This document shows positions 22,195-29,542 of a stretch of 30,078 bases of DNA, piece by piece. The DNA lies in assembly GCA_934518555.1 (NCBI GenBank), contig CAKSXW010000021.1:1-30078 (forward strand), given 5' to 3'. How positions within the stretch are numbered: the first letter of the stretch is position 1; each line of letters starts with the position of its first letter. The position numbers and the translations under genes were made by a program. The notes under the pieces were generated by a model. It did no database searches. It had not been told where the DNA came from and saw only the letters and a list, made by a program, of their open reading frames with translations. The DNA comes from an uncultured Faecalibacterium sp. (GTDB lineage: Bacteria; Bacillota; Clostridia; Oscillospirales; Ruminococcaceae).

Positions 22195-22244
22195 ACAAAA
22201 CAGGAGACCTGCCTGCTCGCTGCTGCGGCAGAAAGGTCTCCTGT
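22195..22244 (-). terminator. Intrinsic terminator after trpB2
   Basis: ACAGGAGACCT (22200-22210) pairs perfectly with AGGTCTCCTGT (22234-22244); the minus-strand tail is TTTGTTG. Confidence 0.8.
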
Positions 22245-22280
22245 CTCTTGCTTTAGGTTCCGGAAGGGATGCCGGGGCGG

Positions 22281-23669
22281 TCAGAACTGGTTGCCCGGGA
22301 ACTGGGGGATGCCGTCAAAGCCCTTTTGCAGGTCCGCATCCGTGGGGATATAGTCGGTCATCTTGCCCTCGTGGAACTTCTCGTAGGCTACCATATCAAA
22401 GTATCCGGTGCCGGTGAGGCCAAAAACGATGGTCTTTTGTTCCCCGGTGTCCTTGCACTTCAAGGCCTCGTCGATGGCCACCCGGATGGCATGGCTGCTT
22501 TCCGGGGCAGGCAGAATGCCCTCGATCCGGGCAAACTGCTCAGCGGCTTCAAACACGGCGGTCTGCTCTACACTAGTGGCCTCCATCAGGCCGTCGTGGT
22601 ACAGCTGGCTCAGAATGCTGCTCATGCCGTGATACCGCAGACCTCCTGCGTGGTTGGGGCTGGGGATAAAGCCGGAGCCCAGGGTGTACATCTTTGCCAG
22701 GGGGCACACCATGCCGGTGTCGCAGAAGTCATAGGCGAACTTGCCCCGGGTAAAGCTGGGGCAGCTGGCAGGCTCCACGGCGATAAAGCGGTAATCTGCC
22801 TCCCCCCGGAGCTTTTCGCCCATAAAGGGGCTGATGAGGCCGCCCAGGTTGCTGCCGCCGCCGGCGCAGCCAATGATGATATCCGGCTTGACCCCCAGCT
22901 TTTTCAGGGCTGCCTGGGTCTCCAGACCAATGACGCTCTGGTGCAGCAGCACTTGGTTCAGCACGCTGCCCAGCACATACCGATACCCCGGGGTGGAGGT
23001 AGCCACCTCCACTGCCTCGCTGATGGCGCAGCCCAGGCTTCCGGTGGTGTCCGGGTGCTCTGCCAGGATCTTGCGGCCCACCTGGGTGGTCATGCTGGGG
23101 CTGGGGGTCACAGAGGCACCGTAGGTCCGCATGACCTCCCGGCGGAAGGGCTTTTGCTCGTAGCTCACCTTTACCATGTACACCTTGCAGTCCAGCCCAA
23201 AGTAGCTGCAAGCCATGGACAGGGCCGTGCCCCACTGGCCGGCTCCGGTCTCGGTGGTCACGCCCTTCAGGCCCTGCTTTTTGGCGTAGTAGGCCTGGGC
23301 GATGGCACTGTTGAGCTTGTGGCTGCCGCTGGTGTTGTTGCCCTCGAACTTATAGTAGATTTTGGCCGGGGTGCCCAGGGCCTGCTCCAGCCGATAGGCA
23401 CGGCACAGGGGGCTGGGGCGGTACATCCGGTAGTATTCCCGGATCTCTGCCGGAATGGGGATAAAGGCGGTGGTGTCGTCCAGCTCCTGCTGCACCAGCT
23501 CATCGCAGAATACTCCGTTCAGCTCCTTAGCGGTCATAGGCTGGAGAGTGCCGGGGTTCAGCAGGGGGGCAGGCTTATTTTTCATATCGGCCCGCACATT
23601 GTACCATGCGGTGGGCAGCTCCGATTCTTCCAGGTAGAACTTGTAGGGGATGTTTGCTTCGGTGTTCAT
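22281..23669 (-). CDS. trpB2: TrpB2-type tryptophan synthase beta subunit
   Basis: This encodes 462 residues, the longer TrpB2 class rather than the 390-400 residue TrpB1 that pairs with TrpA. The PLP lysine is Lys118 in TSGSHKLNSA, the phosphate loop is GCAGGGSNLGG (267-277), and ETGAGQWGTALS is the family substrate loop. The enzyme joins serine (or phosphoserine in some members) with indole to make tryptophan. There is no trpA or other trp gene here, so it may salvage indole (inference). The ATG at 23669 was chosen because AAGGAC precedes it and the upstream frame belongs to the leader. A T-box leader controls it. Confidence 0.95.
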   Translation of the reverse strand: MNTEANIPYKFYLEESELPTAWYNVRADMKNKPAPLLNPGTLQPMTAKELNGVFCDELVQQELDDTTAFIPIPAEIREYYRMYRPSPLCRAYRLEQALGTPAKIYYKFEGNNTSGSHKLNSAIAQAYYAKKQGLKGVTTETGAGQWGTALSMACSYFGLDCKVYMVKVSYEQKPFRREVMRTYGASVTPSPSMTTQVGRKILAEHPDTTGSLGCAISEAVEVATSTPGYRYVLGSVLNQVLLHQSVIGLETQAALKKLGVKPDIIIGCAGGGSNLGGLISPFMGEKLRGEADYRFIAVEPASCPSFTRGKFAYDFCDTGMVCPLAKMYTLGSGFIPSPNHAGGLRYHGMSSILSQLYHDGLMEATSVEQTAVFEAAEQFARIEGILPAPESSHAIRVAIDEALKCKDTGEQKTIVFGLTGTGYFDMVAYEKFHEGKMTDYIPTDADLQKGFDGIPQFPGNQF

Positions 23670-23715
23670 AGTGCTTGTCCTTTCCGGGTCCGGGACCCTT
23701 TCTTGCGGGACAAGG

Positions 23716-24017
23716 AAAAATAAAACGCCCCTGTCCCAAAACACGTTCGTGCATTGGGACAAGAGCGGAAAATACACTCCTGCGGTGCCACCCAATCTTG
23801 GCAGGTATGACCCTGCCCTCTCGTGATATGCCAACACATACCGGCTTTGTTAACGGAGACGCTCTCCGTCGCCCCTACTGTGCGCCTTGCAGCGCAGTTT
23901 GGTTTGCCCTCAAAAGCCCATTCCCACCAACATCTGCCTTGCGCCGGTCTCAGCCTGCCCGGCACTCTCTGTAAAAGCAGGGGGATCGCAGTGGTACTTA
24001 TGCTTTCTCTCTGGTTT
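23716..24017 (-). promoter_or_regulatory. T-box leader, probably tryptophan-specific
   Basis: On the minus strand the T-box core GGGTGGCACCGCAGG (around 23779-23793) is followed by a 14-pair terminator (23726-23739 with 23754-23767) and a T-rich tail (23716-23725). Upstream lies about 200 bases able to form the Stem I region, starting AAGTACCACTGCGAT. Such leaders read the charging of one tRNA; uncharged tRNA favours the antiterminator and the downstream gene is expressed. Tryptophan is inferred from the trpB2 gene and from a UGG in the segment GGGAATGGGCTTTTG, which is a candidate specifier but not proven. Confidence 0.9.
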
Positions 24018-24023
24018 GGCTGC

Positions 24024-24052
24024 ATTTTATCACTTCACGAAAATGAAGTCAA
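24024..24052 (-). promoter_or_regulatory. Promoter of the T-box/trpB2 transcript
   Basis: TTGACT (24047-24052), a 17-base spacer and TAAAAT (24024-24029) on the minus strand, with transcription expected to begin near 24017. From here to 24138 I see only a weak GCCAC/GTGGT hairpin with a TTTTT tail (about 24090-24105) that may end the P1-peptidase transcript. Confidence 0.8.
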
Positions 24053-24138
24053 GAGTTTTTTTGGAAATTTTTCTTGCAGTTTCCAAAAAGTACCACTTTG
24101 TGGCAGCCCCGGGGCAAGTGCGGCCCCTCCGCAGAGGG

Positions 24139-25176
24139 TCAGGCCTTCTTTTTCAAAAGCTCCGTCAGGCAGGGAATGGTCCGGCCATGGTATCCGGTGA
24201 CGGTCTCGGCGTGGAGCAGACTGCTGAGAACGCTTTCCTCCACGCACTCTGCCACCGCCCGGAACAAAGGGTTGATGGCGTCATCATGGAGCATGGTCAT
24301 GGGCAGCAGAGCCTTGTCCGAGTAATGGGGCACCCGGTTGGCGGTGGTAAAGGCGATCACGATCTCGCCGCTGCCGTTGCCGCAGTAGGACCCGGTACGG
24401 GAAAGCCCCACCAGTGCCCGGTGGCACAGCCGCCGCAGCTGCCGCTCAGTGAGGGGAATATCGGTGGCCAGCACCGTGATGATGGAGCCTTTGTCCTCAT
24501 GGGGCGGCAGTTTTTCTTCCAGCAGGGTGTGGATGGGGGTGCCCGCCACCAGCAGGTCGTCCAGCAGGGCATGGTTGGAGAGCACCAGTGCCCCCAGGGT
24601 GTAGGGGGCTCCGTCCAGCTCCACCACCCGGGAGGCAGAGCCGATGCCGCCCTTGAGGCTGTGGCAGCGCATTCCACGCCCGGCCCCTACGGCACCCTCG
24701 GCAAAATCCGCCCGGCAGTCTGCCAGGGCGGCAAGCACATGGTCCTCCGTCACATGGAGGCCCCGGATGTCGTTGAGGGTGCTGTCGTTGCACTCACAGA
24801 CCACCGGGTTGACGCTGCCGGTGGTCTCGCAGATATCGGGGCATTTTTCCAGCATATATTTTACCAGCGCCGTCTGGGCAGTGCCCACGCTGAGGGTGTT
24901 GGTAAAAAGGATGGGGGTCTCCAGGGTGCCCAGCTCGTCGATCTGCACCAGGCCTGTGGTCTTGCCATAGCCGTTGATGACATGGCTGGCTGCCAGCACC
25001 TTTTCGTGGTACACATCCCCCGGGTGGGGCAGCAGGGCCGTTACGCCGGTCTGGACCCCACCCTCTGCCAGGGTGCAGTGGCCCACCGTCACCCCCGGCA
25101 CATCGCTGATCTTATCCAAGGGGCCCTTGGGCAGTGTGCCCACCTGAAAGCCCCACTCGTTTCCTACGATCCCCAT
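24139..25176 (-). CDS. P1 (DmpA) family N-terminal-nucleophile aminopeptidase
   Basis: This encodes 345 residues. Family landmarks are ISDVPGVTVGHCTL near the start, GVTALLPHPGDVYHEK, SVGTAQTALVKYML, GAGRGMRCHSLKGGIGSASR and LVLSNHALLDDLLVAG. The self-cleavage site is GSIITVLATDIPLTERQLRR, where Ser231 after Gly230 is expected to become the nucleophile of the beta chain. Known members release D- or L-amino acids or beta-amino acids from peptides; the specificity here cannot be told. No signal peptide is present. AGGAGG precedes the ATG at 25176. The gene has its own promoter. Confidence 0.93.
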   Translation of the reverse strand: MGIVGNEWGFQVGTLPKGPLDKISDVPGVTVGHCTLAEGGVQTGVTALLPHPGDVYHEKVLAASHVINGYGKTTGLVQIDELGTLETPILFTNTLSVGTAQTALVKYMLEKCPDICETTGSVNPVVCECNDSTLNDIRGLHVTEDHVLAALADCRADFAEGAVGAGRGMRCHSLKGGIGSASRVVELDGAPYTLGALVLSNHALLDDLLVAGTPIHTLLEEKLPPHEDKGSIITVLATDIPLTERQLRRLCHRALVGLSRTGSYCGNGSGEIVIAFTTANRVPHYSDKALLPMTMLHDDAINPLFRAVAECVEESVLSSLLHAETVTGYHGRTIPCLTELLKKKA

Positions 25177-25236
25177 GGCAAATCCTCCTGTATCGGCCTT
25201 GCTGCAGTTCTGCCGCAGCACATCCCGTTTAAGAGT

Positions 25237-25245
25237 ATCATAGCA
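25237..25245 (-). promoter_or_regulatory. Extended -10 promoter of the P1-peptidase gene
   Basis: TGCTATGAT on the minus strand, a TGn extended -10, about 60 bases upstream of the ATG. A weak TTGGAA lies slightly too close to act as a normal -35. Confidence 0.4.
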
Positions 25246-25292
25246 TTTCTCTTTCCAAAAGTAAACGCCGCACCGCAAGGCCCCGGCCCTGC

Positions 25293-25331
25293 AAAAAGGC
25301 CCCGGTTCCTTGCAACAGAAACCGGGACCTT
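25293..25331 (-). terminator. Intrinsic terminator after the C69 dipeptidase
   Basis: AAGGCCCCGGTT (25296-25307) pairs with AACCGGGACCTT (25320-25331) with one mismatch; the minus-strand tail is TTTTTG. Confidence 0.85.
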
Positions 25332-25360
25332 TTACGATCTTATTTCAGGAGTGCGGAGGC

Positions 25361-26938
25361 TCAGCCTGCCTGACGCAGCACCGACTGGAACCATGCACGG
25401 ACACCGTACTTGGTCTGCAGGGTCTTGAACATCGCCACGGTGACGGTGTGGACCTTATTGCTCATGGCATTGCTGGCGGTGGTGGCAGCCTTCTGCTTTG
25501 CTTCCAGGCTGTCTGCGGCAGCCACCTTTGCCTTGGTCTTTCGGAAGTCCTTCAGGATCTGCTTCTGGAGCTGGGCGTAGGTGGTCTTGACCGCTGCCTT
25601 GTCCTGGTCCGAAACATTGCCGTAGGTCAGCAAGTTGGACAGGGCATCCCGTGCGCCGTAGAAAGAATCGGTCCAGTTTTCCGGGTAGGTGTAGTATCTG
25701 CCCTTCTGGTCCTTGTACCAGACCCCCTCCGTGGGCTGCTCCTCAGAGCGGGTCACGGTGCCGGGAGACACCTTGTAGCAGGCAGCGGTATCGGTGGTCA
25801 GCAGCGGATAGTAGGGCACAAACACGTTGTAAACGTTGTCGTCAAAGGCGGTCCACTCCACCAGTGCGGTATTCAGCTCCCCCTCTGCGCTGACCTGGAA
25901 CACATGGGTCTCCACGTTGCCGGTCTTGGCAATGGGCTCCGTCTCAAAGAAGCCCAGCACGTCCTCCACCGAGAACTTTTTGGTCAGCTTGATGTTGGAC
26001 CACACCGGAACGATCTGACCATTCTCGTCCACATTGCTCATTGCAAAGTCGTTTTCGGTGTAGTTGTCTGCGGTAAAGGTGTCCACGCCGTTCAGGTAGT
26101 TGAGACCGGCAGCCATCCGGGGAGATGCGCTGTCACCGTTGTAGGAGGCAGTCAGGTCGATGACGTTGGCAGCGGCATCTCCCACAAAGGTGCCGGCCTT
26201 CTGGGCCACTTCCACCAGGTTTGCGGAGGCGACCACATTTTCGGTGTCATCCAGGTCGATCTTGCCGATGGCGGCAACATTGGGCTGCATAAAGGCAACA
26301 CTGGAGGACAGCTTCAGGGCGATGTAGGTGTGGCCGGTGAGGTTCTCCACAAACCAGGTCTCGTTCTGGTCTGCAATAAACACGCCGGAGCCGCCGGCTG
26401 CACCGGTGGTGTCGTAGATGGAGGTCAGCAGGGCCACGCCTTCCCGGGCGGTGGCAGCCTCACTGAGCAGGACCGTGGTGATCTCGGCTTCTTCAATGCC
26501 GTTGTCCACATAGGGGTCCACTGCCAGAACAGCCTTCGTGCCGTAGAGGGACTCCGTAGCGGAGACCATGACGCCCTTTTCGTTGGTGCCAGCCTCCTCA
26601 TAGGGGGTGTGGTCGTGGGTGCCGTCACAGTCCGGGCAGACCCCCAGGGCGTTGTCGTCCCGGCGTGCCGTGTAGCTGTAGCTGTCGTGGGTAAAGGTGT
26701 AGCTGAAGCCGTAGCAGCCGTTGTAGACCTCCCCAGCCTTGTGCTTGCCAGCTGCACTGACGTAGTACAGCTTGTTGTAATCGTTGGTGCCCAGGTCCTC
26801 AATACGCCCGAACATGGTGGTGCCATCCTCGGTCAGGTCACTGCCAACGTAAAGTGCTGTGCAGGCAGAAGCCGAACAGACCATGCTGAGCGTTGCCATG
26901 GTAACGATGACTGCTGCCGCAATTTTTTTGAATATCAT
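25361..26938 (-). CDS. Secreted C69-family dipeptidase
   Basis: This encodes 525 residues. The first 25 form a signal peptide ending SASA, and cleavage would expose Cys26 of CTALYVGSDLTEDG, which is the N-terminal nucleophile expected of C69 (PepD-type, Ntn hydrolase) enzymes; this Cys is not in a lipobox because -3 is Ala. Downstream landmarks are MFGRIEDLG, GTNEKGVMVSATESL and GSGVFIADQNETWFVENLTG. The enzyme should cleave dipeptides outside the cell or at the surface. The C-terminal 100 residues are helical and Lys-rich with no membrane anchor. GGGGAG lies before the ATG at 26938, and a consensus promoter lies upstream. Confidence 0.93.
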   Translation of the reverse strand: MIFKKIAAAVIVTMATLSMVCSASACTALYVGSDLTEDGTTMFGRIEDLGTNDYNKLYYVSAAGKHKAGEVYNGCYGFSYTFTHDSYSYTARRDDNALGVCPDCDGTHDHTPYEEAGTNEKGVMVSATESLYGTKAVLAVDPYVDNGIEEAEITTVLLSEAATAREGVALLTSIYDTTGAAGGSGVFIADQNETWFVENLTGHTYIALKLSSSVAFMQPNVAAIGKIDLDDTENVVASANLVEVAQKAGTFVGDAAANVIDLTASYNGDSASPRMAAGLNYLNGVDTFTADNYTENDFAMSNVDENGQIVPVWSNIKLTKKFSVEDVLGFFETEPIAKTGNVETHVFQVSAEGELNTALVEWTAFDDNVYNVFVPYYPLLTTDTAACYKVSPGTVTRSEEQPTEGVWYKDQKGRYYTYPENWTDSFYGARDALSNLLTYGNVSDQDKAAVKTTYAQLQKQILKDFRKTKAKVAAADSLEAKQKAATTASNAMSNKVHTVTVAMFKTLQTKYGVRAWFQSVLRQAG

Positions 26939-26988
26939 AACAGAACTCCCCTCCAATTTCGTTTCAACGTACCTCGTTGATGTGACGC

Positions 26989-27017
26989 ATTATACACCCA
27001 TTGCGAATAAAATGCAA
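26989..27017 (-). promoter_or_regulatory. Strong promoter of the C69 dipeptidase gene
   Basis: TTGCAT (27012-27017), a 17-base spacer and TATAAT (26989-26994) on the minus strand, giving a leader of about 45 bases. An A/T-rich GAATAAA/TTTATTC hairpin between this promoter and the LysR stop may end the LysR transcript. Confidence 0.85.
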
Positions 27018-27050
27018 GTATATTTGAAGAATAAATCTTTTATTCGTTTT

Positions 27051-27950
27051 TTAATGAATTATATTCATTTCTTTCGACCGCTGCCGGGTGGATCTCAGAT
27101 ATTCCAGCAGCGTCTGGCTCACCACCGAGCTGGCGGTACGGGAAAAGGCCAGCCCCAATGTCCGGCAGCAGGCAGGCTCCAGGGGCAGCTGCACCACCCC
27201 GGGGCAGCCAAAGGCTTCCATCACCAGCGCCTGGGAGACGGTGACCCCCAGGCCGCTGCGGACAAAGGCCATGATCAAGGGGTCGTCCCGGAAGCTGTAG
27301 ACGATGTCCGGCTTTACGGGGCACTTCAGCAGCAGGTGCTGGATGTCGTTGTTGCAGCCGGGGGTCTCCATGATCAAGGGGTACCGGAACAGCTGGGGCA
27401 GGGTGACCCGGCCCTGGGCTGCCAGAGGGTGGCCCACAGGCACCACCGCACACAGGGGGTCATCCAAAAGGGGATAGAAGGTCAGGTCATCGGCGGCAAT
27501 GGCGGACAAAAAGCCGCAGTCCACCTGACCGTGAACGATCCAATCCCGGATCTCGTCGTAGTTGCCGTCCAGGATCTCCACCTCCACCTTGGGGTAGTTC
27601 TGCCGGAAATACCCCACCACCTCCGGCATCCAGAGGGTGGTGATGCTGGAGATGCTGCCCACTCGCAGCTTGCCCTCCACCTTATGGTTGATGTCGAAGG
27701 CCGCCTGCCGCAGGCGGTCTTTTTGGTTTGCCAGCTCCTGGATGTAGGGCAGCAGCCGGGTGCCGCTGTCGGTAAGGCTCACGCCCCGGTTGATACGGGC
27801 AAACAGCTGCACCCCCAGTTCTTCTTCCAGCCCGGCCATCATCTGGCTGATGCCGGACTGGGTATAGTTCAGTGCCTCCGCTGCTTTGGAAAAACTGCCC
27901 GTTTCGCATACCTTCAAGAATATCTCGTAGCGGTCCTTTTGTTCTCGCAT
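27051..27950 (-). CDS. LysR-family transcriptional regulator
   Basis: This encodes 299 residues. The winged helix-turn-helix occupies about residues 5-65 (FLKVCETGSFSKAAEALNYTQSG, then GVQLFARINRGVSLT), followed by a linker helix and the two-lobed effector domain from about residue 90 (KLRVGSISSITTLWMPEVV, DCGFLSAIAADDLTFYP, GLGVTVSQALVMEAF). GGAG lies eight bases before the ATG at 27950; a GTG three codons upstream overlaps that site and is unlikely. It is divergent from the sodium-dependent transporter gene, which is the usual layout for a LysR regulator and its target, so it probably senses the transported amino acid (inference). Confidence 0.94.
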   Translation of the reverse strand: MREQKDRYEIFLKVCETGSFSKAAEALNYTQSGISQMMAGLEEELGVQLFARINRGVSLTDSGTRLLPYIQELANQKDRLRQAAFDINHKVEGKLRVGSISSITTLWMPEVVGYFRQNYPKVEVEILDGNYDEIRDWIVHGQVDCGFLSAIAADDLTFYPLLDDPLCAVVPVGHPLAAQGRVTLPQLFRYPLIMETPGCNNDIQHLLLKCPVKPDIVYSFRDDPLIMAFVRSGLGVTVSQALVMEAFGCPGVVQLPLEPACCRTLGLAFSRTASSVVSQTLLEYLRSTRQRSKEMNIIH

Positions 27951-27984
27951 TGCAAACACTCCATAAGTAAAATTTATAGGTCGT

Positions 27985-28041
27985 AGTAAATTTATTCGGT
28001 TTACTGATATGATACTTCATGTTATCCTATGTTACAATAGG
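27985..28041. promoter_or_regulatory. Divergent control region with inverted repeats and transporter promoter
   Basis: AGTAAA-N9-TTTACT (27985-28005) is a perfect inverted repeat and fits the T-N11-A style of LysR sites. CCTAT-N6-ATAGG (28026-28041) is a second inverted repeat that straddles the extended -10 TGTTACAAT (28030-28038) of the transporter gene. No good -35 is present, consistent with the need for an activator. Confidence 0.5.
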
Positions 28042-28073
28042 TTTTTAGGAAATAGGATAGGAGTTTAAGAATC

Positions 28074-29465
28074 ATGGAAAAGAAAGCAAGCAGCTTCTCC
28101 GGGCAAATCGGATTTGTCCTTGCTGCCGCCGGAAGTGCGGTGGGTGTCGGCAACCTGTGGCGGTTCCCGTACCTTGCCGCAAAGGATGGCGGCGGTTTGT
28201 TTTTGCTGGTGTATCTGGTGCTGGTGCTGACCTTCGGTTTCACCCTGCTCACCTCGGATATCGCCATCGGACGCCGCACCAAGCAGAGTGCCATCTGCGC
28301 CTACGAGACCATGCGCCCCAAGTGGAAATTCCTCGGCATCCTCACCTTTCTGGTGCCCGTCCTCATCATGACCTACTACGCAGTCATCGGCGGGTGGATC
28401 ACGAAATATGCGGTGGTCTACCTCACCGGGCAGTCTGCTGCCGCTGCCGAGGACGGCTATTTTACCAGTTTTATCACCTCGCCGGTGTCGCCCGTGGTGT
28501 TCGCTCTGCTGTTCATGGGCGTAACGGCTTTCATCGTGTACAATGGCGTGGAGGGCGGCATTGAGCGGGTGTCCCGCTACATGATGCCCATCCTGCTGGT
28601 GCTTGTGGTCGTGATTGCGGGCTACGCCCTCACCCTGCGCCACGAGGACGCCTCCGGGCAGATGCGCACCGGTCTGGAAGGTCTGCGCTACTACCTGACC
28701 CCGCACATGGAAGGGCTGACCGTCAGCCGCTTTTTGCAGATCTTGCTGGACGCCATGAGCCAGCTGTTCTTCTCCCTCAGCGTGTCCATGGGCATTATGA
28801 TCACCTACGGTTCTTACGTCAAACCGGAAGTAGACCTGAACAAGGCGGTGAATCAGATCGAGATCTTCGATACAGGCGTGGCTCTGCTGGCCGGTGCCAT
28901 GATCATCCCCGCCGTGTATGTATTCTCCGGCACCGAGGGCATGAGCGCCGGTCCCAGCCTGATGTTCGTCTCGCTGCCCAAGGTGTTTGCCGCTATGGGC
29001 AAGGCTGGTACCTTCGTGGGCATCCTGTTCTTCGTCACCGCCATTTTTGCCACCCTGACCTCCTGCATCTCGGTGCTGGAATCCATCACCGCCAACTGCA
29101 TGGAGATCTTCCACTCGGGCCGCAAAAAGACGGTGCTTGTGCTGGCGGTCATTTATCTGGCCGCTTCTGCCATCATTGCGCTGGGTTACAGCATCTTCTA
29201 TTTTGAGGTACAGCTGCCCAACGGCTCTGCGGCTCAGCTGCTGGATATCATGGACTACGTCAGCAACAGCGTCATGATGCCCTTCATTGCCCTGCTGTCC
29301 ACCATCCTGATCGGCTGGGTCATGACGCCGGATTACGTCATTGATGAGATGCAGCGCAACGGCGAGACCTTCCGCCGCAAAAAGCTCTACCGGGTGATGA
29401 TCCGCTATGTTGCCCCGGTGATGATGCTGGTGCTGTTTTTGCAGTCCACCGGGATCCTTGCTTAA
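28074..29465 (+). CDS. Sodium-dependent (NSS/SNF) amino-acid transporter
   Basis: This encodes 463 residues with 11 hydrophobic helices. The first helix has the family signature GFVLAAAGSAVGVGNLWRFPY, including the unwound GSAVGVGN segment that binds sodium and the substrate. Other landmarks are TYYAVIGGWITKY and a helix-6 SLSVSMGIMITYGSY. Bacterial members such as TnaT and MhsT carry tryptophan or other hydrophobic amino acids with sodium; specificity here is unproven. AGGAG lies ten bases before the ATG. Arginine codons are mostly CGC (about 13 of 16), while neighbouring genes prefer CGG, so the gene may have a different history. A strong terminator follows. Confidence 0.95.
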   Translation: MEKKASSFSGQIGFVLAAAGSAVGVGNLWRFPYLAAKDGGGLFLLVYLVLVLTFGFTLLTSDIAIGRRTKQSAICAYETMRPKWKFLGILTFLVPVLIMTYYAVIGGWITKYAVVYLTGQSAAAAEDGYFTSFITSPVSPVVFALLFMGVTAFIVYNGVEGGIERVSRYMMPILLVLVVVIAGYALTLRHEDASGQMRTGLEGLRYYLTPHMEGLTVSRFLQILLDAMSQLFFSLSVSMGIMITYGSYVKPEVDLNKAVNQIEIFDTGVALLAGAMIIPAVYVFSGTEGMSAGPSLMFVSLPKVFAAMGKAGTFVGILFFVTAIFATLTSCISVLESITANCMEIFHSGRKKTVLVLAVIYLAASAIIALGYSIFYFEVQLPNGSAAQLLDIMDYVSNSVMMPFIALLSTILIGWVMTPDYVIDEMQRNGETFRRKKLYRVMIRYVAPVMMLVLFLQSTGILA

Positions 29466-29478
29466 AAGGCCAAAGCAA

Positions 29479-29523
29479 AAAGGGAGCTCTGTCACGGACG
29501 AAGATCCGGGCAGAGCTCCCTTT
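29479..29523. terminator. Bidirectional terminator between transporter and antiporter genes
   Basis: AAAGGGAGCTCTG (29479-29491) pairs perfectly with CAGAGCTCCCTTT (29511-29523). T-rich tails are present on both strands, best on the minus strand (TTTTTGCTTT). Confidence 0.88.
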
Positions 29524-29542
29524 GCGTTTCTCTTATGATGCC

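Noticed and set aside
22091..22200. LexA box before the Y-family polymerase
   Set aside because: No CGAAC-N4-GTTCG or close variant was found by eye.
26863..26938. C69 dipeptidase as a lipoprotein
   Set aside because: The Cys after the signal peptide follows ASA rather than a Leu-containing lipobox, and this Cys is the expected catalytic nucleophile.
25310..26980. Long plus-strand open frame (556 codons) opposite the C69 dipeptidase
   Set aside because: It mirrors a well-supported gene, has no ribosome binding site and a Gly/Val/His-rich composition typical of antisense frames in G+C-rich DNA. Similar antisense frames opposite adenine deaminase, the kinase, trpB2, the P1 peptidase and the NSS transporter were dropped for the same reason.
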